A stretch of 64,000 nt of DNA, taken from Chryseobacterium sediminis. GTDB taxonomy: Bacteria; Bacteroidota; Bacteroidia; Flavobacteriales; Weeksellaceae. Both the position numbers and the translations under genes were made by a program. Under the pieces are notes generated by a model that was not told where the DNA came from, made no database searches, and was given only the letters and a program-made list of their open reading frames with translations. The stretch covers positions 62,001 to 126,000 of the forward strand of contig NZ_VUNZ01000005.1 in NCBI RefSeq assembly GCF_008386505.1, read 5' to 3'. Below, piece by piece: positions 16,943 to 25,733 of this stretch (positions within the stretch are counted from its first letter, which is position 1; every line of letters begins with the position of its first letter).

Positions 16943-18256
16943 ATGAGTACTACCTCACATCAGATTGGCTGGAAGACAGCCGCCGCCATTGTCGTTTCCA
17001 ATATGATAGGAACGGGGATTTTTACGACCCTCGGTTTTCAATTATCTGATATTACCAATACCTATAGTATTTTCCTGTTATGGGCTATTGGAGGAATTCT
17101 CGCTCTGTTCGGAGCTTTTTGCTACGCCGAATTGGGTTCACACTTCAAAGGAAACGGTGGAGATTTTATTTATCTTAAAGAAACCTATCATCCACTGTTC
17201 GGATACCTGATAAGCTGGGTTTCCCTGATTATTGGATTTTCCTCTCCTGTTGCATTGGCAGCACTAGCAATGTCAAAATATCTTTCTGTATTTAATTATA
17301 CTTTCGGAAATGGTTTTGCGATTGCCGCGATTTTTCTCGTGGCTGTTGCATTGTCATTCAGCTTAAAAACATCCAGCAGATTTCATAACTTTTTCACCTT
17401 CATTAAAATAGCTTTTATTATTGTGCTGGTGATTTTGGGAGTAGGACTTTCGGAATCTCCGCAGCTTGGAAACAGTCTGAACTTCACTGACAGCTGGCAG
17501 AATGAAATTATGTTTCCCGCTTTTGCTACATCACTTGTATTTGTGACCTATTCTTATACGGGCTGGAACTCTGCTTCCTATATCGCCGGAGAAATAAAAG
17601 ATGTTCAGAAAAATCTTCCCAAATCTTTGATTATAGGCACCGTTTTCGTGACGATAAGCTATATTTTAGTGAATTATATTATGCTGAAACATGCTCCTGT
17701 AAGTCAGTTGGCAGGAAAAGAAGACGTGATGGGAGAAGCTGCTGTCAATATGTTAGGTTCTGCTTTTGGAAAAATTGTCAATATTTTTATTGCCTTACAG
17801 TTGGTTGCTACCATAAGCGGATATCTATGGGTAGGCTCAAGATTAACCCAGGCCTTTGCAAAACATACTTACATCTGGAAACCTTTATCAATAGGAAATG
17901 CAAAAGGAATTCCCGTGAGGGCCATTTTTGCCCATGCAGTGATTGCAACTATTATTATTTTGACCGGAAGTTTCAAAGAAATATTTGTCTATACAGCCTT
18001 TATCTTACAGCTTTTTGCGAGCCTGGCGATTTCTACCGTATTCTTCCTGAAGAAAAAAGACAGGAAAATTTTTAAATCGAATGCGTTTCATATCTTTCCG
18101 GCCGTTTTTCTATTGTTCAGTATCTATATTCTCTATTTTACATTTATTCATAATCCTAAAGAAAGCCTTATCGGAGTAGGAATTATTGTTGTTGGGGTTG
18201 TTTTATATTGGATTGACAGAAGACTTTCCAGACAACACCAGAACAAGTCTTCATAG
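16943..18256 (+). CDS. Amino acid permease (APC superfamily)
   Basis: This 437-residue inner-membrane transporter has about 12 hydrophobic segments. Its N-terminal motif AAAIVVSNMIGTGIFTTLGF is the substrate-binding helix signature (GxGIF) of APC-superfamily permeases. It starts 7 bases after the TonB receptor stop, so it must share that transcript and its SAM-I riboswitch. The likely job is to carry the amino acid delivered by the outer-membrane receptor into the cytoplasm. Methionine is the natural guess from the riboswitch, but related APC proteins carry many amino acids and the sequence does not decide. Confidence 0.88.
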   Translation: MSTTSHQIGWKTAAAIVVSNMIGTGIFTTLGFQLSDITNTYSIFLLWAIGGILALFGAFCYAELGSHFKGNGGDFIYLKETYHPLFGYLISWVSLIIGFSSPVALAALAMSKYLSVFNYTFGNGFAIAAIFLVAVALSFSLKTSSRFHNFFTFIKIAFIIVLVILGVGLSESPQLGNSLNFTDSWQNEIMFPAFATSLVFVTYSYTGWNSASYIAGEIKDVQKNLPKSLIIGTVFVTISYILVNYIMLKHAPVSQLAGKEDVMGEAAVNMLGSAFGKIVNIFIALQLVATISGYLWVGSRLTQAFAKHTYIWKPLSIGNAKGIPVRAIFAHAVIATIIILTGSFKEIFVYTAFILQLFASLAISTVFFLKKKDRKIFKSNAFHIFPAVFLLFSIYILYFTFIHNPKESLIGVGIIVVGVVLYWIDRRLSRQHQNKSS

Positions 18257-18373
18257 CGCAGAAAGACTGATATGTAAATTTGTAAATCCATCTTTTTACA
18301 GTTTTGTTCTCTTTATCCCTAATGCTCAAAAATTTATGATCATCAGTAATTTTAATTTTGAATTAATAATGCT

Positions 18374-18381
18374 TATCTTTG
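18374..18381 (+). promoter_or_regulatory. -7 promoter box of prfA
   Basis: TATCTTTG matches TAnnTTTG exactly and lies 19 bases before the prfA ATG. No TTTG occurs at the usual -33 distance; the nearest, at 18357-18360, is too close. A second TAnnTTTG (TAAATTTG) is at 18275-18282. Confidence 0.5.
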
Positions 18382-18400
18382 CACCCACAAAATTTCTACA

Positions 18401-19486
18401 ATGTCTAAATCATTAATTCCAAAATTAGAAGCTATAAAACAAAGATATAATGAGGTTGCAGACCTTATTATACAGCCTGATGTCATTTCAGACCAAAAAA
18501 GATATTCTTCTTTGAACAAAGAATATAGTGATTTGGGAAAAATTGTAAGAGTTTACGATCAGTACAAAGGAGCGCTGGATAGTATTGCAGAATCTGAAGA
18601 GATCATTGCAGACGGTTCAGACAGAGATCTGGTAGATCTTGCTAAAGAAGAAAAACTGGAAGCTCAGGCTAAACTTCCTGAATTGGAAGAAGAGCTGAAA
18701 GTATTACTGATTCCTAAAGATCCTGCCGATGACAAAAACGTTATCGTAGAATTACGTGCCGGAACAGGAGGAGATGAAGCCGCTATCTTTGTGGAAGATA
18801 TCTACAGAATGTATACCATGTATTTCAAAACAAAGGGTTGGAGACATGAAGTAACAGATTCTAACGAAGCAGCGAAAGGATACAAGGAATTGATCATGAA
18901 AGTGGAAGGAGAAGGTGTTTACGGAATCATGAAATTCGAGTCCGGAGTTCACCGTGTACAGCGTGTACCTGAAACAGAATCTCAGGGAAGAGTACACACT
19001 TCTGCCATTACAATTGCTGTTCTGCCGGAAGCTGAAGAAGTAGATTTTGAGCTGAATCCTGCTGATATTGAAATGCAGACTTCCCGTTCAGGAGGGGCCG
19101 GAGGTCAGAACGTAAACAAGGTTGAAACGAAAGTTCAGCTTACCCACAAACCATCAGGACTTGTTGTGGTGTGTCAACAGGCTCGTTCTCAGTTAGCTAA
19201 CCGTGAATTGGCAATGGAGATGCTAAGAACAAAATTATACGATATCGAATTACAGAAAGTACAGGGAGATATTGCTGCACAACGTAAATCTATGGTTTCT
19301 ACCGGTGACCGTTCTGCAAAAATTAAAACATACAACTACCCTCAGGGAAGAGTTACAGATCATAGAATCAACAAGTCTATGTACAATCTCGATGCTTACA
19401 TGAACGGAGATATTTCTGAAATGATTGATGCCGTAATCATGGCAGAAAATGCAGAGAAGATGAAGGGAGAAGAAGAAAATTACTAA
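18401..19486 (+). CDS. prfA: Peptide chain release factor 1
   Basis: RF1 ends translation at UAA and UAG codons. The 361-residue length is standard. The catalytic loop GGQ lies in SGGAGGQNVNKVETK, at about residues 230-232. The stop-codon reading motif is of the RF1 P-x-T type (VQRVPETESQGR), not the RF2 SPF. It is a single gene with its own promoter and terminator. The nearby prfH at 31139 is a second, truncated GGQ protein with a different role. Confidence 0.97.
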   Translation: MSKSLIPKLEAIKQRYNEVADLIIQPDVISDQKRYSSLNKEYSDLGKIVRVYDQYKGALDSIAESEEIIADGSDRDLVDLAKEEKLEAQAKLPELEEELKVLLIPKDPADDKNVIVELRAGTGGDEAAIFVEDIYRMYTMYFKTKGWRHEVTDSNEAAKGYKELIMKVEGEGVYGIMKFESGVHRVQRVPETESQGRVHTSAITIAVLPEAEEVDFELNPADIEMQTSRSGGAGGQNVNKVETKVQLTHKPSGLVVVCQQARSQLANRELAMEMLRTKLYDIELQKVQGDIAAQRKSMVSTGDRSAKIKTYNYPQGRVTDHRINKSMYNLDAYMNGDISEMIDAVIMAENAEKMKGEEENY

Positions 19487-19503
19487 AATTACTAGAAATA
19501 AAA

Positions 19504-19538
19504 ACAAAGCCTCTGATCCTTCAGGGGCTTTGTTCTTT
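19504..19538 (+). terminator. Intrinsic terminator after prfA
   Basis: ACAAAGCCTCTGA pairs with TCAGGGGCTTTGT (one G-T pair) in a 13-bp stem with a short loop, followed by a T-rich stretch. Confidence 0.85.
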
Positions 19539-19566
19539 CAAATAACTAAACATACAAATATAAACT

Positions 19567-20244
19567 ATGAAAAACTACAAAATTATTTTTCTGCTGCTAC
19601 TTACCATGATGGGGCAGCAACTGATCGCTCAAACTGAAGTGAAGAAACCTAAAGAGGCATTTGAATTATTCTTCGGAACTTTTGTAAATAATGATGAAGC
19701 GGCATTGAATAAACTTAATGACTACTTAAAACCAACAGTGGAAGGGCAGAATGCTTATCAGGTAGATTTTAAAGAAACTTCAAAAGAAATGATGAACGGC
19801 AGTGTAGAGAATTTTCTGTCTGCTTTCCCTAAGGCTACCGCTGCAGCATGCAAAAAAGAGGCAGAGGAGTATTTTACAGCCATGTTTGGGAATTTTAAAA
19901 CAGGAAAACTTACTGTTAAAAATGTAAAAGTTGTCCCGAATGAATATATGGAGGGAGAAAAAATCGCAGAAATAAGTTACTCCGTAAGCTTCCTTGTTCC
20001 ATCAAAACTAACTTCCGGACCAAAGGGTGATCTTAATAAAATAAAAGCTGAAGATCTGAAGAAATATTTGATTCAGGCTGTTCAGGACTTCAAAAATGCT
20101 GATAAAACAGTAACAACCGATCAGAATTTTAATCTATACGAGCTTAAAGAAGGCGATAAAATATACTATTGGAACGGTAGTCCGGATGAAATTGTTACCA
20201 ATCTTACGGATTTCTATTTTGAAAGCTTCGGAGCCAATGAATAG
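19567..20244 (+). CDS. Secreted protein of unknown function
   Basis: This 225-residue protein has a signal peptide ending near QQLIAQ. The mature part is mixed alpha/beta and lysine-rich. It begins with a helical segment (PKEAFELFFGTFVNNDEAAL) that resembles DUF4878 or SnoaL-like secreted domains, in which a cone-shaped fold holds small ligands, but the match is too weak to name. It is a single gene between two terminators and should be periplasmic. Confidence 0.65.
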   Translation: MKNYKIIFLLLLTMMGQQLIAQTEVKKPKEAFELFFGTFVNNDEAALNKLNDYLKPTVEGQNAYQVDFKETSKEMMNGSVENFLSAFPKATAAACKKEAEEYFTAMFGNFKTGKLTVKNVKVVPNEYMEGEKIAEISYSVSFLVPSKLTSGPKGDLNKIKAEDLKKYLIQAVQDFKNADKTVTTDQNFNLYELKEGDKIYYWNGSPDEIVTNLTDFYFESFGANE

Positions 20245-20273
20245 TTGAAAAAATATTCCACTAAAGAATAAAG

Positions 20274-20299
20274 AGTCCCAATGCAAAGGGACTTTTTTT
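20274..20299 (+). terminator. Intrinsic terminator
   Basis: AGTCCC pairs with GGGACT around an 8-base loop and is followed by seven T. It ends the secreted-protein gene at 19567. Confidence 0.75.
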
Positions 20300-20316
20300 A
20301 TTTCACATACTTTGCG

Positions 20317-20324
20317 TATTTTTG
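20317..20324 (+). promoter_or_regulatory. -7 promoter box of the prolyl oligopeptidase gene
   Basis: TATTTTTG matches TAnnTTTG exactly, 16 bases before the ATG at 20341. No clear -33 TTTG is seen at the proper distance. Confidence 0.5.
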
Positions 20325-20340
20325 AGAAAAACCGATCAGT

Positions 20341-22443
20341 ATGAATTTTAAACCTATATTGTTAACAGCTGGAGTTTTGTTTTCAGCATCTTTTTATTCT
20401 CAGAAAATGAATTATCCTAAAGCATTAAAAGGAAGCCAGACAGATACCTATTTCGGAAGTGCTGTTTCTGATCCTTTCAGAGACCTGGAAAATGATTCTG
20501 AACCTACAAAAAAATGGGTAGATGAAGAAGTCGCTTACAGTCAGAATTATCTTTCTAAAATTCCGTTCAGGGATAAAATTAAAAACCAGTTGAAGGAAAT
20601 CTGGAATTATGAAAAAATTTCAGCGCCTTTCAAAGAAGGAGATTATACTTATTACTATAAAAACGATGGTTTGCAGGCGCAGTCTGTTTTGTACAGAACA
20701 AACAATAAAACCAACGCTACAGAAATATTTTTAGATCCTAATAAATTTTCGGAAAAAGGAACAACTTCTCTTTCCAATCTTTCATTCAATAAAAAAGGAA
20801 ATCTTGCTGCTTACTCTATTTCTGAAGGAGGAAGTGACTGGAACAAAATTATCATTATTGATGCTATTACCAAAAAGCAAATTGATGAGACTCTGCTGGA
20901 TGTGAAATTCAGTGGAATTTCCTGGCAGGGAGACGAAGGATTCTATTATTCAAGCTACGACAAACCGAAAGAAGGAACTGTACTTTCCGGTATGACGGAT
21001 AAACACAAAGTATACTTTCATAAATTGGGAACAAAACAGTCTGAAGATAAATTGATCTTCGGAGGAGATAAAACACCAAGAAGATATCTGAGTGCAGGCG
21101 TTTCTGAAGATCAGAGATACCTGATTATTTCTGCGGCTAATGCTACCAATGGAAATGAATTGTATATCAAAGACCTGAAAAAAGGAGGAGACTTTGTACA
21201 AATTGTAAGCGGATTTGATATCAATGCCGGCATTGTAGATACACAAGGGGATGATCTTTTCATTTTTACAGACAAAGATGCTCCAAATATGCGTCTTGTA
21301 AAAACAACGATAAGTAATCCTGCTCCTGCAACATGGAAGGATGTAATTCCACAAACTGAAAATGTATTAGGAATTTCTTCCGGTGGAGGATATTTCTTTG
21401 CCACTTATATGATTGATGCCATAGATCAGGTAAAACAGTTTGATAAGGCTGGAAAACTGGTAAGAGAAATTACGCTTCCTGGTAAAGGAAATATTTCAGG
21501 ATTCGGCGGAAAAGAAAAAGAGAAAGATGTTTACTTCTCCTTCAGCAATTATATTACTCCGGGAACTACTTATAAATTTAACGTAGACTCAGGAAAATCT
21601 GAAGTGTATCAAAAACCGAAAGTGAAGTTTAATCCGGATGATTATATCTCAGAACAGGTTTTCTATACTTCAAAAGACGGTACAAAAGTTCCTATGATGA
21701 TCAATTATAAAAAAGGAACTAAACTTGATGGTAAAAACCCTACTATCCTGTACTCTTACGGAGGATTTAACATCAGCTTACAGCCTTCATTCTCTGTTGT
21801 AAATGCAATCTGGATGGAAAATGGCGGAATATATGCCGTTCCGAACATCCGTGGAGGAGGTGAGTATGGTAAAAAATGGCATGATGCCGGAACAAAACAA
21901 CAAAAGAAAAATGTTTTTGAAGACTTTATCGCTGCGGGAGAATATCTTCAAAGCAAAGGATATACTTCAAAAGATTACATGGCGCTTTCAGGAAGATCAA
22001 ATGGAGGATTGCTGGTAGGAGCAACAATGACAATGCGCCCGGATCTGGCAAGAGTAGCATTCCCGGGAGTAGGAGTTTTGGATATGCTGAGGTATAACAA
22101 ATTTACAGCCGGAGCGGGATGGTCTTATGACTACGGTACTGCAGAAGACAGTAAAGAAATGTTTGAATATCTTAAATCATATTCTCCTGTACACAATGTA
22201 AAAGCAGGAACTTGCTATCCATCAACAATGATCATTACCAGTGATCATGATGACAGGGTAGTTCCGGCACACTCATTCAAATTTGGAGCGGAGCTACAGG
22301 AAAAACAGGCATGTAAAAATCCTATTTTGCTGAGAATTGAAAAGAATGCAGGTCATGGAGCCGGAAGAGCAACAGATCAGGTAATCAGTGAAAATGCAGA
22401 TCTTATATCATTTGCTTTATTTGAGATGGGAATAAAGAAATAA
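20341..22443 (+). CDS. Secreted prolyl oligopeptidase (S9A family)
   Basis: This 700-residue serine peptidase cleaves short peptides after proline. A signal peptide (MNFKPILLTAGVLFSASFYSQ) sends it to the periplasm. A seven-bladed propeller (about residues 75-410) gates the alpha/beta-hydrolase domain. The catalytic triad is visible: Ser553 in GRSNGG, an aspartate in DHDDRVVP (about 635-638) and His672 in NAGHGAGR. Length and layout match flavobacterial prolyl endopeptidases such as that of Elizabethkingia. It has its own promoter box and terminator, so it is a single gene. Confidence 0.95.
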   Translation: MNFKPILLTAGVLFSASFYSQKMNYPKALKGSQTDTYFGSAVSDPFRDLENDSEPTKKWVDEEVAYSQNYLSKIPFRDKIKNQLKEIWNYEKISAPFKEGDYTYYYKNDGLQAQSVLYRTNNKTNATEIFLDPNKFSEKGTTSLSNLSFNKKGNLAAYSISEGGSDWNKIIIIDAITKKQIDETLLDVKFSGISWQGDEGFYYSSYDKPKEGTVLSGMTDKHKVYFHKLGTKQSEDKLIFGGDKTPRRYLSAGVSEDQRYLIISAANATNGNELYIKDLKKGGDFVQIVSGFDINAGIVDTQGDDLFIFTDKDAPNMRLVKTTISNPAPATWKDVIPQTENVLGISSGGGYFFATYMIDAIDQVKQFDKAGKLVREITLPGKGNISGFGGKEKEKDVYFSFSNYITPGTTYKFNVDSGKSEVYQKPKVKFNPDDYISEQVFYTSKDGTKVPMMINYKKGTKLDGKNPTILYSYGGFNISLQPSFSVVNAIWMENGGIYAVPNIRGGGEYGKKWHDAGTKQQKKNVFEDFIAAGEYLQSKGYTSKDYMALSGRSNGGLLVGATMTMRPDLARVAFPGVGVLDMLRYNKFTAGAGWSYDYGTAEDSKEMFEYLKSYSPVHNVKAGTCYPSTMIITSDHDDRVVPAHSFKFGAELQEKQACKNPILLRIEKNAGHGAGRATDQVISENADLISFALFEMGIKK

Positions 22444-22467
22444 CGATAAAAAAATATAATATGTAAG

Positions 22468-22505
22468 AAAACAGTTGATTTTATTTAAAATTGACTGTTT
22501 TTTTT
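22468..22505 (+). terminator. Intrinsic terminator after the prolyl oligopeptidase
   Basis: AAAACAGT pairs with ACTGTTTT, extended inside by ATTTT/AAAAT, and a run of T follows. Confidence 0.75.
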
Positions 22506-22580
22506 GTGCTGTTGTGTTTATAATGCTTATTTTTATGGCGGATATTTAAAGTTTATTAATTCTAAATTAATTAAGTAATT

Positions 22581-25500
22581 ATGAAAAAGAGAATTTTACT
22601 AGTTTGTGCATTGGCTGCTGGGCTATCCAGTTTTAATGCACAGAGGTGGGAACCTGCCTCACAAAGGACATCAGAAATCAGAAAAGAAGTAGAAGTTCAG
22701 TTTTCTTACAGATTTGATTTGCAGGCTCTTAGAAATATTTTAAAAGATGCTGTAGAAACAGGAAAAGGGGCTCAGGCTGTTATTGTATCTCTTCCTACAG
22801 CAGAAGGAAAGATTGAAAAGTTTGCAGTGTATAGTGATCCTGTTATGGAAAAATCTATGGCAGACAGATATCAGCTAGGATCTTATATAGGAGTAGGGGT
22901 AGATGACCCGGGTAAATATGTAAGATTCAGTACTGCACCTACTGAAATGCAGTCAATGATTATAAAAGACGGAAAATTCCAGTTCATAGAACCTATTACT
23001 ACAGATAAGCAGGTGTATGGAGTTTTTTATAAAACGAAAAGAACAGATGCTGATCATGGCTTTGAATGTACTACAGAAGAAAAAAGCTTAAAAGATATAA
23101 AGTCTTTGGAAGCCTTCGGGAAAAAAAATCTTTCTAATGTAGGAATTACAAACAGACCGGCAAGTACAAAATACAGAACGTATAGATTAGCTCTTTCAAC
23201 AACAGGAGAATATACAAAGAAATTTGATCCGTCTGGAGGAACAGTCAATACGGTTACTCAGATGAATGCTACGATGACTCGTGTAAACGGTATTTTCCAG
23301 AAGGATTTTGCAATCAAACTTATTATTCAGGATCTTCCGAATATTATCTATACTGATCCTGCTACAGACCCTTATACTGGAAATTTAAATTTACAGCTTC
23401 AGCAGACTTTAACAAGCGCGGTAGGAAATGCTAATTACGATATGGGGCATGTTTTCAATGCCTCCGGAGGTAATGGAAATGCCGGATCTATCGGCTCTAC
23501 ATGTGTTGATCCTGCTACAGCTACATCACTAGCAAAAGGATCTGCATTTACACAGAATACAAACCCTGTAGGAGATTCTTTCGATATAGATTATGTTGCT
23601 CACGAAATGGGGCATCAGCTGGGAGGTAACCATACTTTCTCACACGTTTCAGAAGGTTCAGGAGTAAATATAGAACCGGGAGGAGGAACTACGATTATGG
23701 GGTATGCCGGAATTACAGGAGATAATGTTCAGAACTTTACCGATGCTTATTTCCATTACTCTTCTATTAATCAGGTTCTTAATAGTTTGGATAGTAAGCC
23801 TGGATGTGGAACATCAGAAAATATAACAACAAATACAGCTCCGGTAATTTCAGCTCTTCCTGCTTACAGTATTCCAAAAGGAACTGCATATTATTTGGAT
23901 GCTACAGCTACAGATGCTGATCCTATTAAATATACATGGGAACAGTATGACAGTGTTGATTCTTACAACTCAATCTCAGGAGACAGTGGTTGGGGATACA
24001 ATGCGCAAGGAGCTTTAACAAGATCTTATTTTGGAACAGCAAGTGGAAGAAGATACTTCCCAAGTCTTCCTGTGGTTATGGGAGGATCTTTAACTGATAA
24101 AACCAAATGGGAAACCGTTTCTTATATTCCAAGAACACTTAAATATGCAGTAACTGTTAGAGATGAGAATGCTGCTAAACCAATGTTGGTATCTGCTGAA
24201 ACTACGGTAACAGTTACCAATGACGGACCTTTCAAATTTACTGGTCTTATTGATAACACAACATTATATAACAATGCAGCTAATACAATCTCATGGGATG
24301 TAGCTAATACCAACGCTGCACCTTATAATGCTGCTAATGTTAAAATTGAATACACAACAGATCTTGTGAACGGAGCAGCATGGACAGAGCTTGTAGCTTC
24401 TACTCCTAACACAGGAAGTTATACAGCTCAGATGCCTTCTGGTTTAACAGGTCCTGTTAAATTGAGAATTTCTGCCATTGGAAATGTATTTTATGCCGTA
24501 TCTCCTAAGATTATAGTGGGAACTGCTCCTACATCAACTACAGATGCTCCAACAGGAGTGGGATCAATAGCAACAGAGATCCTTAAAACATCTGCAACAA
24601 TTGGATGGAATGGCGTTCCGGGTGCTACATATGCTGTTAAATATAGAAAATTGGGAGAAACAAACTGGACAAATGCTACCAGCACTACTAATTTTGTATT
24701 ATTGAACTCTCTTGAAGATGAAACAAACTATGAAGTTCAGGTAGCTGCAGTAGTGAATACAGTTCCAGGAACATTCTCTTCTACTTATGCATTCAAAACA
24801 AAAGGATTGAGAACTGGTTCAGACTATTGTTTAATGACAACAGGAGGAAACAGCTTTGCAAGCTTTAGCTTTAACAGTGGTTTAGCTCAATTAAACTTAG
24901 CAAACCTGGCTTACTCTCAATTAACATATAAAACTATTTTCAGCACATATCAGGATTTTACTGAAGATGTAACGAAACAAATTAATTTAGTTAAAGGGAC
25001 ACAATATACATTGTCTTATTTCAATGTTGGTAACACAGCAGGGTATAATGACAAAATGGAAGTTTGGATTGACTTTAACAGAAACGGAGTTTTTGAAGCT
25101 ACAGAGAAAGTAGGTACCAAAACAACTGTTCCTCCTGCGAATGGACAATATACAGGAACTATGGTATTTACTGTTCCTGCTACTGCCTATGCTGGAGACA
25201 AACTCCTGAGAATGAGAGTAGCAAATACTTTCTTTAATGCAGCTACAGGACCATGTGGCAGCCCATCAGTTCCAGTACAGGGAGGTGGCGTTATTTCACA
25301 AGGTTCATTCAAAGATTTCTCTGTGAAAATTACAGAAACTCTTGCGGTAAATGAAACTAAAGATGTAAAATCAACTGAAATTTCAATTTACCCGAACCCT
25401 GCAGATACTTTCGTAGAAGTTAAAAATCTTAAAGGTAAGGCAGATTACAAAATCTATACTGCTGACGGAAGATTAGCTCAGGAAGGTCAGATTGATGGAC

Positions 25501-25595
25501 AGAGAATTAATGTTGCTTCATTAATCAAAGGTATGTATGTGATCACTATAAAAGATGACAAAAATACTTACAATACGAAGCTTATTAAAAAATAA
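22581..25595 (+). CDS. Secreted reprolysin-like zinc metalloprotease with FN3, GEVED and T9SS domains
   Basis: This is a 1004-residue exported metalloprotease. After the signal peptide (about 20 residues, ending SSFNAQ) a propeptide reaches about residue 200. The M12/reprolysin-like catalytic domain carries the extended zinc motif HEMGHQLGGNH at residues 341-351 and a downstream Met-turn candidate (TTIMGYAG). Later come an FN3-like domain at about 660-745 and a GEVED domain near 830-925 (WIDFNRNGVFEATE). The final 75 residues are a T9SS sorting domain (SIYPNPADTFVEV, ending NTKLIKK). It should be secreted or surface-anchored and digest proteins outside the cell. It is a single gene with its own terminator. 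Confidence 0.93.
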   Translation: MKKRILLVCALAAGLSSFNAQRWEPASQRTSEIRKEVEVQFSYRFDLQALRNILKDAVETGKGAQAVIVSLPTAEGKIEKFAVYSDPVMEKSMADRYQLGSYIGVGVDDPGKYVRFSTAPTEMQSMIIKDGKFQFIEPITTDKQVYGVFYKTKRTDADHGFECTTEEKSLKDIKSLEAFGKKNLSNVGITNRPASTKYRTYRLALSTTGEYTKKFDPSGGTVNTVTQMNATMTRVNGIFQKDFAIKLIIQDLPNIIYTDPATDPYTGNLNLQLQQTLTSAVGNANYDMGHVFNASGGNGNAGSIGSTCVDPATATSLAKGSAFTQNTNPVGDSFDIDYVAHEMGHQLGGNHTFSHVSEGSGVNIEPGGGTTIMGYAGITGDNVQNFTDAYFHYSSINQVLNSLDSKPGCGTSENITTNTAPVISALPAYSIPKGTAYYLDATATDADPIKYTWEQYDSVDSYNSISGDSGWGYNAQGALTRSYFGTASGRRYFPSLPVVMGGSLTDKTKWETVSYIPRTLKYAVTVRDENAAKPMLVSAETTVTVTNDGPFKFTGLIDNTTLYNNAANTISWDVANTNAAPYNAANVKIEYTTDLVNGAAWTELVASTPNTGSYTAQMPSGLTGPVKLRISAIGNVFYAVSPKIIVGTAPTSTTDAPTGVGSIATEILKTSATIGWNGVPGATYAVKYRKLGETNWTNATSTTNFVLLNSLEDETNYEVQVAAVVNTVPGTFSSTYAFKTKGLRTGSDYCLMTTGGNSFASFSFNSGLAQLNLANLAYSQLTYKTIFSTYQDFTEDVTKQINLVKGTQYTLSYFNVGNTAGYNDKMEVWIDFNRNGVFEATEKVGTKTTVPPANGQYTGTMVFTVPATAYAGDKLLRMRVANTFFNAATGPCGSPSVPVQGGGVISQGSFKDFSVKITETLAVNETKDVKSTEISIYPNPADTFVEVKNLKGKADYKIYTADGRLAQEGQIDGQRINVASLIKGMYVITIKDDKNTYNTKLIKK

Positions 25596-25615
25596 GCAGA
25601 CTATTTACTAATAAT

Positions 25616-25643
25616 AAAGGCCGGGCATTTGTCCGGCCTTTTT
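25616..25643 (+). terminator. Intrinsic terminator after the metalloprotease
   Basis: AAAGGCCGG pairs with CCGGCCTTT in a 9-bp stem with an 8-base loop, followed by a T tract. Confidence 0.9.
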
Positions 25644-25733
25644 CTTTTGCTAAATTGATGTAAAACAGAATATTAACAGAAGTTTCATGTTTCGTTCAAA
25701 AAAATTAACTTTACGGGGACAAAAATAATTGGA

